A stretch of 64,000 nucleotides of DNA from Micromonospora olivasterospora (GTDB lineage: Bacteria > Actinomycetota > Actinomycetes > Mycobacteriales > Micromonosporaceae), in the NCBI RefSeq assembly GCF_007830265.1, contig NZ_VLKE01000001.1:620001-684000 (forward strand), given 5' to 3'. Shown piece after piece: positions 43,511 to 52,685 of the stretch; the first letter of the stretch is position 1, and each line of letters begins with the position of its first letter. The notes under the pieces were generated by a model. That model saw nothing but the letters and a program-made list of their open reading frames with translations, did not search any database and was not told the DNA's origin. A program made the position numbers and the translations under genes.

Positions 43511-43555
43511 ATCTTGGACACTTCTCGTCCACAGAGGACGACAACTGTCCAAGAT
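43511..43555. repeat. Intergenic 20-bp inverted repeat, ATCTTGGACA type
   Basis: Arms ATCTTGGACACTTCTCGTCC (43511-43530) and its near complement (43536-43555), two mismatches, 5-nt loop. It touches the LysR stop codon and probably acts as its terminator. The ATCTTG start is shared with the inverted repeat at 15540. Confidence 0.85.
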
Positions 43556-44484
43556 CAGGCCGTGCTTCCCGTCGTACGGTCCCACTCCAGCAGGGCGAGG
43601 AGCCCGCGCAGGGCCGGGTTCGTGCTGTCGCGGGGCCAGGCGAGCCCCACGTCGACGGTGGGGGTCGGCGCCGTGAACCGGCGCAGCCGTACGCCGGGGA
43701 CCCGCAGGGCGCGGGCCCGGCCCGCCGGAACGGCCGCCACGACGTCGCCGCCGGCCACCGCCCGCAGCAACTGCTCGTCGTCCGGCTCCTGGCGGACCAG
43801 GCGGAAGCCGCCGCCCGGCCAGACCTGGGCGATCGTCCGGTCGAACATGCCCGGGCCGTTCTCGCGCGGCCACATCACCGCCGGCAGGTCGACCACCTCG
43901 GCCCGGCTGATCCGGCGGCGGCCGCTGGCGAGGGGGTGCCCCGCCGGCAGGGCCAGCAGCAGTTCCTCGGTGTCGACGGTCCGGCAGACCAGCGCCGGCT
44001 CGTCGACCGGCGGGCGGACGAAGGCCGCGTCGAGCCGGCCGGCGAGCAGGCCGGCGACATTCGGGGCCGTCCAGGCGGTCTCCGAGACCACCTCGACGTC
44101 CGGGTGGGCGGCCCGGAACCCGGCGACCAGCGCGTCGACCCGTCCGCCGCGCGCCGACCGGGTGTACGCCAGACGCAGCCGGCCGCCCCGGCCCCGCACC
44201 AGGTCGCGGATCCGGGCGGTCCCCGCGTCCACCTCGGCGAGCAGCCGGGCGGCCTCGTCGGCGACCCGCGCGCCCACCTCGGTCAGGGTGCAGCCGCGGC
44301 TGGTGCGGTGCACGAGCGGCACGCCGAGCTGGCGTTCCAGGGCCCGGATCTGCTGGCTGAGGGCGGGCTGGGCGATGCGCAGCCGGGCGGCGGCCCGGGT
44401 GAAGTGCAGCTCCTCGGCGAGCACCGCGAAGTAGCGCAGCCGCCGCAGGTCCCACCAGGCGTCCCGGTTGGACGGATCGGACAT
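43555..44484 (-). CDS. LysR-family transcriptional regulator
   Basis: Protein of 309 aa. HTH at about 12-70 (LRRLRYFAVLAEELHFTRAA, AQPALSQQIRALERQLGVPL), effector domain 95-300 of the aromatic-catabolism type (LAYTRSARGGRVDALVAGFR). Divergent from the D-amino-acid-oxidase-like gene, with a palindrome near its start, so that gene is a plausible target. Confidence 0.93.
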   Translation of the reverse strand: MSDPSNRDAWWDLRRLRYFAVLAEELHFTRAAARLRIAQPALSQQIRALERQLGVPLVHRTSRGCTLTEVGARVADEAARLLAEVDAGTARIRDLVRGRGGRLRLAYTRSARGGRVDALVAGFRAAHPDVEVVSETAWTAPNVAGLLAGRLDAAFVRPPVDEPALVCRTVDTEELLLALPAGHPLASGRRRISRAEVVDLPAVMWPRENGPGMFDRTIAQVWPGGGFRLVRQEPDDEQLLRAVAGGDVVAAVPAGRARALRVPGVRLRRFTAPTPTVDVGLAWPRDSTNPALRGLLALLEWDRTTGSTA

Positions 44485-44493
44485 GGGACGATC

Positions 44494-44508
44494 ATAAGCG
44501 CCGCTTAT
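44494..44508. promoter_or_regulatory. Palindromic LysR operator candidate
   Basis: ATAAGCG-C-CGCTTAT, perfect 7-bp half sites, 9 nt upstream of the LysR ATG, matching the T-N11-A form for autoregulation. Confidence 0.55.
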
Positions 44509-44563
44509 CGCCCGCTGCCCGATCCGTCTTGGACGGCGGGCCGCCGCGGCGGCGACGATCCGA

Positions 44564-44721
44564 GGCCAACGGCACGAGCAGGCCGGCGGTCACGTTTCCG
44601 GGCCGACGGCACGACGGGGCTGGCGGCCACCTATCCCGGCCGACGGCACGAGCAAGCCGACGGCCACCTCTCCAGGCCGACGGCACGAGCAAGCCGACGG
44701 CCACCTCTCCGGGCCGACGGC
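44564..44721. repeat. 37-bp tandem repeat, four copies plus a partial
   Basis: Units begin GGCCGACGGCACGAGCAAGC at 44638 and 44675, with diverged copies at 44564 and 44601 and a 10-nt remnant at 44712. The period is not a multiple of three and it lies between divergent genes, so it is non-coding. Confidence 0.88.
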
Positions 44722-44741
44722 GCTAGGGACGGGAGCGGACG

Positions 44742-45707
44742 ATGACGCGGACGAGGGACGTGACGGTGGTCGGTGGCGGGGTCGTCGGGATGACGGCGGC
44801 GATCGTCCTCCAGGAGCGGGGCGCACGGGTGACGGTGCTGGCGGCCGACGACCCGGCGGACACGGTGTCGACCGTGGCCGCCGCGGTCTGGTACCCGAGC
44901 CACACCGACCAGGACCCGAGGGTCCTGCGCTGGGCGCGCGAGACGCACGCGGAGCTGACCCGCCAGGCGGCGGCCGGCGCGCCGGGGGTGGTCGCCCGGC
45001 CGACCCGGATGTGGCTGCGCCGGCGCTACACGGGCCCGCCGTGGTGGGCCGAGGCGTGCGGGGATCTGGTGGCCGAGCCCGCGCAGCCGCCGTACGCGGC
45101 GCTGCTGCGGTTCACGGCGCCGACGGTGGAGATGACGCCGTACCTGGCCTGGCTGCGGCAGCGGCTGGAGGCCGGCGGCGGGCGGGTACTGCGCCGCCGG
45201 GTGGAGCGCCTGGCCGACGCGTTCGACACCGCGCCGACGGTGGTCAACGCGACCGGCCTGGCCGCCGGCCGGCTCGCCGCCGACCCGGCCGTGCATCCGG
45301 TGCGCGGGCACCTGGTGCTCGTGGCGAACCCGGGCCTGACCACCTCGGTCCGCGACGAGGAGGACCCGGCGGGGATCACGTACGTGCACCCGCGCCGGCA
45401 CGACGTGGTCCTCGGCGGCACGTACCAGCCGGGGGTGGCGCACACCGGCCCCGACCCGGAGACGGCGGCGGCTATCCGGCGTCGGTGCGTGGCGCTGGTG
45501 CCGGAGCTGGCCGGCGCCCCCGTGCTCGGGGAGCGGATCGGGCTGCGGCCGGCCCGGCACGGTGGCCCCCGGGTCGAGGTGGACCCGGACCCGGCGGGCC
45601 CGCCGGGAAGCCGGTTGGTGCACGCGTACGGCCACGGTGGCGCGGGGGTCACCCTCTCCTGGGGCTGCGCCGCCGAGGTGGCCGATCTCGCCCTCCTCCC
45701 CGCCTGA
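44742..45707 (+). CDS. D-amino-acid oxidase-like FAD enzyme
   Basis: Protein of 321 aa. Rossmann FAD-binding VTVVGGGVVGMTAAIVLQER at 8-27, then TVSTVAAAVWYPSHTDQDPR, the DAO loop TPYLAWLRQRLEAGGGRVLR, NATGLAAGRLA, HPVRGHLVLVANPGL, and the FAD tail HAYGHGGAGVTLSWGCA. This is the DAO/DASPO group that deaminates D-amino acids to keto acids with H2O2. GGGAG is 8 nt before ATG 44742. Exact substrate unknown. Confidence 0.9.
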   Translation: MTRTRDVTVVGGGVVGMTAAIVLQERGARVTVLAADDPADTVSTVAAAVWYPSHTDQDPRVLRWARETHAELTRQAAAGAPGVVARPTRMWLRRRYTGPPWWAEACGDLVAEPAQPPYAALLRFTAPTVEMTPYLAWLRQRLEAGGGRVLRRRVERLADAFDTAPTVVNATGLAAGRLAADPAVHPVRGHLVLVANPGLTTSVRDEEDPAGITYVHPRRHDVVLGGTYQPGVAHTGPDPETAAAIRRRCVALVPELAGAPVLGERIGLRPARHGGPRVEVDPDPAGPPGSRLVHAYGHGGAGVTLSWGCAAEVADLALLPA

Positions 45708-45730
45708 CCCGCTGCCGGCGAGCGCGCAGA

Positions 45731-45780
45731 TTCACGGAAAGAGTGGGCATTCCCGCCCGGATGGCCACTCTTTCCGTGAA
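45731..45780. repeat. 20-bp inverted repeat between convergent genes
   Basis: Arms TTCACGGAAAGAGTGGGCAT and its near complement (one mismatch), 10-nt loop. Likely a bidirectional terminator; distinct in sequence from the other repeat families here. Confidence 0.85.
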
Positions 45781-45805
45781 AGAGGCCCCGAGGCGGCCCC
45801 CGGCG

Positions 45806-46705
45806 TCAGGGCAGCAGGCGGAAGACCAGCAGGTAGGCGCAGTACGCCAGGGGCACCAGCAGCGCGCAGATCACGAAGCCGAGCGGGGCGAACCGGGGCG
45901 GCGCCTCGGTGCCCAGCGCCGGCCGCCCCCACCGGCCGAGCACCAGGTATCCGGCGAGGAACGACAGCACGGGCAGCCCCGCGCACGTCGCGGCGTACAG
46001 GGCGCCGAGGCCGACGACCGCCAGGTCGGAGGCGACCACCATGGCCAGCATCAGCACGACCCCGGCCAGCGCGCAGCCGACGTACACGATCAGGGCCCGG
46101 GCCGGCGGCGACCAGGTCGGCAGCAGCGGCGGCCGGTGGGCGACGGCCTCGGTGTGCGCGACGAGCCGGTCCGCCTCGTCGGTGAGCCGGTGCGCCTCGG
46201 CCAGCGCTCCGGCCGGTTCGCCGCCCGACGCGGGCACGCCGGGGCCGGCGGCGCTGGTCGAGGGACCCGACGCGGCATGCGGCCCAGACGCCACCAGCGG
46301 CCCGGACGCAACATGCGGCCCGGATGCAACGTGCGACCCGGAGGCGACCTCCGACCCGGGCGCAACGTGCGGGCCGGGCGCGACATGCGGGCCGGGCGCG
46401 GTGGGCGGGCCCGACGCGGTGGGCGGGCCCGACGCGGTGGGCGGGCCCGACGCGGTGGGCGGGCCCGACGCGGTGGGCGGGCCCGACGCGGTGGGCGGGC
46501 CCGACGCGGTGGGCGGCGTCACGCCGAGGGCCTGACCGAGCTGGTCGAGCCGGTGCCCCTGCGCGGTGAGCCGGTGGCCGAGCTGGTCGAGCGTCCCGTG
46601 CAGGGCGCGGCGGTGGGCGGCCTCGGCCGCGGCGTCCCGGTCGTTCTCGCGGCGGTGGGCGGCGAGCTGACGGGCCAGTGCGGCGTACTCGTCGAAGGTG
46701 GACAC
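45806..46705 (-). CDS. Repeat-containing membrane protein
   Basis: Protein of 299 aa. N-terminal 60 residues are helical and possibly coiled-coil (FDEYAALARQLAAHRRENDR). A disordered middle follows with at least seven PPTASG units and PHVASG-like variants, then about four membrane helices (ALIVYVGCALAGVVLML, VVGLGALYAATCAGLPVL, SFLAGYLVLG, GFVICALLVPLAYCAYLL). No family recognised. It directly follows the FtsK-like ATPase gene (3-nt gap), so it may anchor or partner that ATPase. Confidence 0.8.
   Translation of the reverse strand: MSTFDEYAALARQLAAHRRENDRDAAAEAAHRRALHGTLDQLGHRLTAQGHRLDQLGQALGVTPPTASGPPTASGPPTASGPPTASGPPTASGPPTASGPPTAPGPHVAPGPHVAPGSEVASGSHVASGPHVASGPLVASGPHAASGPSTSAAGPGVPASGGEPAGALAEAHRLTDEADRLVAHTEAVAHRPPLLPTWSPPARALIVYVGCALAGVVLMLAMVVASDLAVVGLGALYAATCAGLPVLSFLAGYLVLGRWGRPALGTEAPPRFAPLGFVICALLVPLAYCAYLLVFRLLP
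46398..46516. repeat. 18-bp in-frame tandem repeat (PPTASG coding)
   Basis: Six exact copies of GCGGTGGGCGGGCCCGAC plus a partial, inside the membrane protein gene. Copy number probably varies between strains. Confidence 0.9.
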
Positions 46706-46708
46706 GCC

Positions 46709-49222
46709 TCAGCCCTCCCCGCCCCCGGCGAACGGGACGATCAGCAGGGTCCGCTGGTCGTGCCGGTCGACCAGCAACGCCCGGTCGGCGCGCGGTTGGT
46801 ATGCCAGGGCGGGCACGCCCAGGTGCAGGCCCAGCTCGGCCGCGGGGACGTTCAGCGCGACGAGGCAGGCGACGTCGTCGCGGTGGTGCGCCCCGCCGAG
46901 GTCCTCGGCGAGCCGGGGCAGGCCCCGCCACCAGCCGAGCACGTGCACCCCGCGGCCGGAGCCGTCGCGGAGCAGGGCGCGCAGGTCGTCGTGGCCGGAG
47001 CGGAACGTGGCCGGGTCCGGGCGGGCGAGGGCCGCCGTGGCGGCGTCCGCGCCGAAGAGCACCAGGTACGTGCGTTTGCCGGGCGGCCCGGCGCCGGCCA
47101 GGTCGGCGAGCCGGTCGCGCAGGGCGGCGGCGTCGAGCCGCTCGACGGGGTGGCCCGCGGCGGCCAGGTTCGCACCGGTGGACTCCGCGGCCCCGGCGCC
47201 CGCCTCGGCCAGCGGGGCGAGCAGGAACCGGGCGTCGCCGGGGGCATGCTGCCGGGCGAGGCTGAGCGCGGCGGCGCGCAGCACGTCGGCACCGACCGGC
47301 GCGGCGCCGACCACGGCCAGGTGCCGGCCCGGGGTGGCGTCCAGGGTGAAGGACGCCGCGCTGCCCGCCACGTCGACCGTCCGGCCCACCAGGGCCACCG
47401 GGTGCCCGCCGCCGGGGCGCAGCGCGGCGAACGCGGGGTCGTCCTCCAGGCGCGCGGCGGCGTAACCGCGGAACACGGCGGGCGGGCGGTTGTCGGCCGG
47501 GCGGGCCCGCCACAGCTCCTGGCGCAGCCGGGCCAGTTCGTCCCGGGCGCCGTACGCGTCGGGGAAACGGACGACCGTGCCGGCGCCGAACGCCCCGGCG
47601 GCGGTGTTCAGCACGGCCGCGCCGGTTGGCAGGGCCGACGCGGCGTCGTCGCGCGGGTCGAGCACTCCCCCACCGCCGGCTAGCGCCACCCGCAGCGGGA
47701 ACTGCCCGAAGATCGCCTCGGCCCGGCCATACAGGGACTCGATGCCGGTGGTGGCCTGGCTGGCCAGCACGAGGTGCATCCCGTACGAGCGGCCCTTGCG
47801 GGCCAACTCCTCCAGCAGGTCGACCGCCTCCCGGGCGAGTGCGTCGGTGCCGGCGAGCAGCACCTGGAACTCGTCGACGACCGCGACGACCCGGGGCATG
47901 CGGGCGTCGGCGGGCAGATCGGCGAGCTTGGTGACGCCGTGCCGCTTGAGCACGCCCGCCCGCCGGTCCAGCTCGCGGCGCAGCTCCCGCAGCACGGCCA
48001 GGCCGTACTCCCGGTCGGACTCGATGCCGACGGCGCGGGCGTGCGGCAGCCACGACGGGTCGCGGTCGGTGGGGACGAACTCGGTGAAGCTGACGCCCTC
48101 CTTGAAGTCCAGCAGCCACAGCTGAAGCTCCGCCGGGGCGTAGCGGGCGGCGAGTCCGTAGAGGACGTCGAGCAGGAACACCGTCTTGCCGGCCCCGGTG
48201 CGACCGGCGACGAGCCAGTGCGGGGTGGCGTCGTCGAAGGCGACCGTGACGGCCCGCCGGTCGGCCCGGCCGACCACCGTGGACAGCCCGGAGGCACTCG
48301 ACTCCGTCCAGCGGGCGGTGGGAAGCAGGTCGGCGAAGGCTGGCGGCGTGTCGCGGCGGGCGGCGGGACCGAGCCGCGCGGCGAGCGCCGCGACGGTGTC
48401 CGGCGGCAGGTCTCCGTCGAGGACGACGGGCGCGGCCAGCCCCGACCCGTCGGCGCTGAACGGATGCCCGGGCGGGTCGCCGACGTGGGCGTACCGCTGC
48501 AGCAGTCGCACGGCGGTGGCCGCCCCCGACGGCGGCGCCTCGCCCGGGCCGGCGGGCGGGTGACCGGCGAGCAGGACGCAGACGGCGGCGGACGCGCCGG
48601 CGTGGGTGAGCGCGGCGAGCCGGGCGGCCTCCCGGGGCGGGGGCGCGGCCGCGGCGACCAGCACGAGCAGCTCCCGGTCGGCCGGCGCGGCCTGCTGCGC
48701 GGCGCGGGCGTGGCGCTCGGCCTCGTCGAGCAGGGCGGCGACGTCGGCGACGGTCGTGGCGGCCGGGCGCAGCACGCCCGCGTCGAGCAGCGGGCGCAGC
48801 GGCAGGAACGTGGCCCCGAACGCCACCGTGTCGATCCCGGCGACCCGGACCGTGCCGGCCGGGGCGGCGGCGAGCAGCCGCAGCACCACCGTACGCAGCA
48901 GCTCGCCGACCCGCAGGTCGCGGGCGTCCGCGTCGACGGTCAGGTGGCAGCCGCCGCCCAGCGGGACGAGCACCGGGAAGCCACCGTCCAGGGTGGTCGC
49001 CTCGCCGATCCGGACGGGAACCGGATCCTCGGTCGCGGGGGTCGCGCCGGAGGCGGGGGCGGCGAGCCGCCCGCCGAGCCGGGCCAGCCGGGCGACCAGC
49101 TCGGTGGCGCTCGGGGCGGCCGGTCCGAGGGCGGCGAGCAGCCGCCGGGCCAGATCCAGCCGCTCGCGCGCGAGCCGGTGGGCCGTGACCGCCTGGCCGT
49201 ACGCGGACGCGAGCCTGCCCAC
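46709..49222 (-). CDS. FtsK/SpoIIIE-type ATPase (orphan)
   Basis: Protein of 837 aa. About 100-330 is a degenerate FHA/ATPase-like front part; the main FtsK/SpoIIIE motor is near 330-560 with Walker A GRTGAGKT, LWLLDFKEGVSFTEFVPT, Walker B VVAVVDEFQVLLAG and SYGMHLVLASQATTG. A second, degenerate copy follows from about 620 (GRHLAVVGAAPVGADVL) without a working P loop. No FtsK membrane N-domain or gamma domain, and no ESX genes nearby, so neither the septal translocase nor a clear EccC. It could pump DNA or protein. GTG 49222 has GGAGGG 6 nt upstream. Confidence 0.82.
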   Translation of the reverse strand: MGRLASAYGQAVTAHRLARERLDLARRLLAALGPAAPSATELVARLARLGGRLAAPASGATPATEDPVPVRIGEATTLDGGFPVLVPLGGGCHLTVDADARDLRVGELLRTVVLRLLAAAPAGTVRVAGIDTVAFGATFLPLRPLLDAGVLRPAATTVADVAALLDEAERHARAAQQAAPADRELLVLVAAAAPPPREAARLAALTHAGASAAVCVLLAGHPPAGPGEAPPSGAATAVRLLQRYAHVGDPPGHPFSADGSGLAAPVVLDGDLPPDTVAALAARLGPAARRDTPPAFADLLPTARWTESSASGLSTVVGRADRRAVTVAFDDATPHWLVAGRTGAGKTVFLLDVLYGLAARYAPAELQLWLLDFKEGVSFTEFVPTDRDPSWLPHARAVGIESDREYGLAVLRELRRELDRRAGVLKRHGVTKLADLPADARMPRVVAVVDEFQVLLAGTDALAREAVDLLEELARKGRSYGMHLVLASQATTGIESLYGRAEAIFGQFPLRVALAGGGGVLDPRDDAASALPTGAAVLNTAAGAFGAGTVVRFPDAYGARDELARLRQELWRARPADNRPPAVFRGYAAARLEDDPAFAALRPGGGHPVALVGRTVDVAGSAASFTLDATPGRHLAVVGAAPVGADVLRAAALSLARQHAPGDARFLLAPLAEAGAGAAESTGANLAAAGHPVERLDAAALRDRLADLAGAGPPGKRTYLVLFGADAATAALARPDPATFRSGHDDLRALLRDGSGRGVHVLGWWRGLPRLAEDLGGAHHRDDVACLVALNVPAAELGLHLGVPALAYQPRADRALLVDRHDQRTLLIVPFAGGGEG

Positions 49223-49418
49223 CTTCTGCCCTCCCACGCCGTGCGGTCCAACGAACCCTAACGGACCCCGGTAACGGCCGACACTCACGCAGGTCAGCGC
49301 CCGCCCCGCACATACGGTTGGCCCAGTGTTCGCCCGGCCGTCACCGGCGCCGGTGCCGCCGTTCCACCGGCCCGGCTTGCCTTCACCAGGGAACACCTGC
49401 GACAGGAAAGGCAACGAC

Positions 49419-50831
49419 GTGACCTCCTCTCCCCTCTCCCGCCGGGACGTGCTGCGGGCCGGCGCGGCCGGTGGCCTCGGGATCGCGCTCGCCGGCAGCA
49501 TCGAGGCGATCGCCGGCCCCGCCGCCGCCCAGGCCGCCTTCCGTCCGGCGGTCGGCTACGGCGAGCTGGTGCCGGACCCCGCCGGCCTGCTGTCCCTGCC
49601 GCCCGGCTTCTCGTACACGATCGTGGCGCAGGCCGGCGTGAGCCTGCTGGAGTCCGGCCAGCCCACCCCGAGCGACACCGACGGCACCGGCTGCTTCCGG
49701 TCGCCCACCGGCTCGGTGCTGGTCAACAACCACGAGATCGGCGGCAGCGAGCCGTACCCGGTGCCGGCGCTGCCCGGCCTCGTCTACGACCCGGGCGCCC
49801 GCGGCGGCACCACCACCATCGAGGTCGACGGCCAGGGCCGGCGGCTCGGCGAGTACGTCAGCCTCGCCGGCACCCACAACAACTGCGCCGGCGGGATCAC
49901 CCCGTGGGGCACCTGGCTGACCTGCGAGGAGACCGAGCAGCGGGCCGGTGGGCGCTACCAGAAGGACCACGGGTACGTCTTCGAGGTGGACCCGCACGAC
50001 CGGGAGCAGAACCTCGACCCGGTGCCGCTGAAGTTCCTGGGCCGGTACGCCCACGAGGCCGTCGCGGTCGACCCGTACACCCACGCGATCTACCTGACCG
50101 AGGACGCCGGCAACCCGAACGGGTTGTACTTCCGGTGGAGCCCGCCGGAGGGCTTCCGGGGCGGCAAGGGCGCGCTGCGCGCGCTGGCGCAGCGGCCGGA
50201 CGGCGACACGGTCGGCACCCTCCAGGCGATGCGCTGCCTGCACGGCAGCCGGTACGTCGCCGACCTGGCCGAGGCCACCCTCCCGGGCACCCGGTACAAG
50301 GTGGAGTGGGTGGACGTGCCGGACCGGGACGCCCGGACCGTGTCGGTGCGCAAGCAGTTCGCCGACGGCGAGGTGACCCGCAGCCGCAAGCTGGAGGGCG
50401 CCTGGTGGGCCGACGGCGGGGCGTACTTCGTGGCGAGCTTCGCCCGGCACGCCGACGGCAGCGTCAACGAGCACGACGGCCAGGTCTGGTTCTACGACCC
50501 GAAGACGGAGACGGTCACGCTGAAGACCATCTTCGGCGTCAACCCGGACCCGTCGGTCGAGGGCAACTTCGACGGGCCGGACAACATCACCGTCTCCCCG
50601 TACGGCGGGGTGATCCTGGCCGAGGACGGCGACGGGCTGTCGCACCTGTTCGGGGTGACCGAGCAGGGCAAGGCGTACCCGCTGGCCCGCAACGAGCTCA
50701 ACGGGAGCGAGTTCGCCGGCCCGACGTTCAGCCCGGACGGCAAGGTGCTGTTCGTCGGCATCCAGTCCCCGGGCCACGTCCTCGCGATCACCGGTCCGTG
50801 GCGGCGGCCGAGCAACGCCGACGTGGCCTGA
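49419..50831 (+). CDS. PhoX-family (DUF839) secreted phosphatase-like protein
   Basis: Protein of 470 aa. Tat signal (SRRDVLRAGAAGGLGIALAG, cleavage after AAAQA), then the PhoX beta-propeller: GTGCFRSPTGSVLVNNHEIG, GTHNNCAGGITPWGTWLTCE (with E pair), KFLGRYAHEAVAVDPYTHAI, and DGPDNITVSPYGGVILAEDG. PhoX enzymes use iron and calcium and are exported folded by Tat. GTG 49419 has AGGAAAGG upstream. A CTTCACC/GAACACC pair at 49381-49397 loosely resembles a PHO box. Confidence 0.92.
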   Translation: MTSSPLSRRDVLRAGAAGGLGIALAGSIEAIAGPAAAQAAFRPAVGYGELVPDPAGLLSLPPGFSYTIVAQAGVSLLESGQPTPSDTDGTGCFRSPTGSVLVNNHEIGGSEPYPVPALPGLVYDPGARGGTTTIEVDGQGRRLGEYVSLAGTHNNCAGGITPWGTWLTCEETEQRAGGRYQKDHGYVFEVDPHDREQNLDPVPLKFLGRYAHEAVAVDPYTHAIYLTEDAGNPNGLYFRWSPPEGFRGGKGALRALAQRPDGDTVGTLQAMRCLHGSRYVADLAEATLPGTRYKVEWVDVPDRDARTVSVRKQFADGEVTRSRKLEGAWWADGGAYFVASFARHADGSVNEHDGQVWFYDPKTETVTLKTIFGVNPDPSVEGNFDGPDNITVSPYGGVILAEDGDGLSHLFGVTEQGKAYPLARNELNGSEFAGPTFSPDGKVLFVGIQSPGHVLAITGPWRRPSNADVA

Positions 50832-50886
50832 CGGGTTCTACCCGCCGCGGCGGTCGCCGGGGCGAAGTTGGCGTTCGGGTGTGGAA

Positions 50887-50919
50887 GTAGTGGCCTCCCG
50901 GGGCACGGGAGGCCACTAC
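50887..50919 (+). terminator. Hairpin terminator after the PhoX-like gene
   Basis: Perfect 14-bp inverted repeat (GTAGTGGCCTCCCG), 5-nt loop, 56 nt past the stop. Confidence 0.8.
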
Positions 50920-51072
50920 CGCCCGGATCGCGGGCGATCCTGCGGGGGCCGGCGTACGGGGCCGGACGAGGTGTCGGCTGCCGGTGCCGGCGACCACCGC
51001 CAGCCCGGCGGCGGGCGCCGCGTGGGCGGCCTGGGCGACGATCAGCAGCGGCTTGGCGGGCAGCCGCGACTC

Positions 51073-51130
51073 GATGTCGGCGACATGGCGGCATCCGGAG
51101 CGCTCGGGCGCCCCCATGTCGCCGACATTG
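51073..51130. repeat. Intergenic inverted repeat, ATGTCGGCGACAT family (copy 2)
   Basis: Arms with ATGTCGGCGACATGG and its complement around GCATCCGGAGCG-type spacer. Same family as 19205-19263 and again between convergent genes (PhoX-like and gltD). Confidence 0.85.
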
Positions 51131-51146
51131 ACCTGACCGGGACGGA

Positions 51147-52677
<1,531 letters not shown>

Positions 52678-52685
<8 letters not shown>

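Noticed and set aside
46398..46516. CRISPR-like 18-bp repeats
   Set aside because: Head-to-tail in-frame coding repeats with no spacers, inside a membrane protein gene.
46709..49222. ESX/type VII EccC call
   Set aside because: No WXG100, EccB/D/E or mycosin gene nearby, and only one intact ATPase domain; left as FtsK/SpoIIIE-type.
49381..49397. PHO box upstream of the PhoX-like gene
   Set aside because: CTTCACC and GAACACC are spaced 10 bp, not the usual 11, and the second half is poor; mentioned only as weak.
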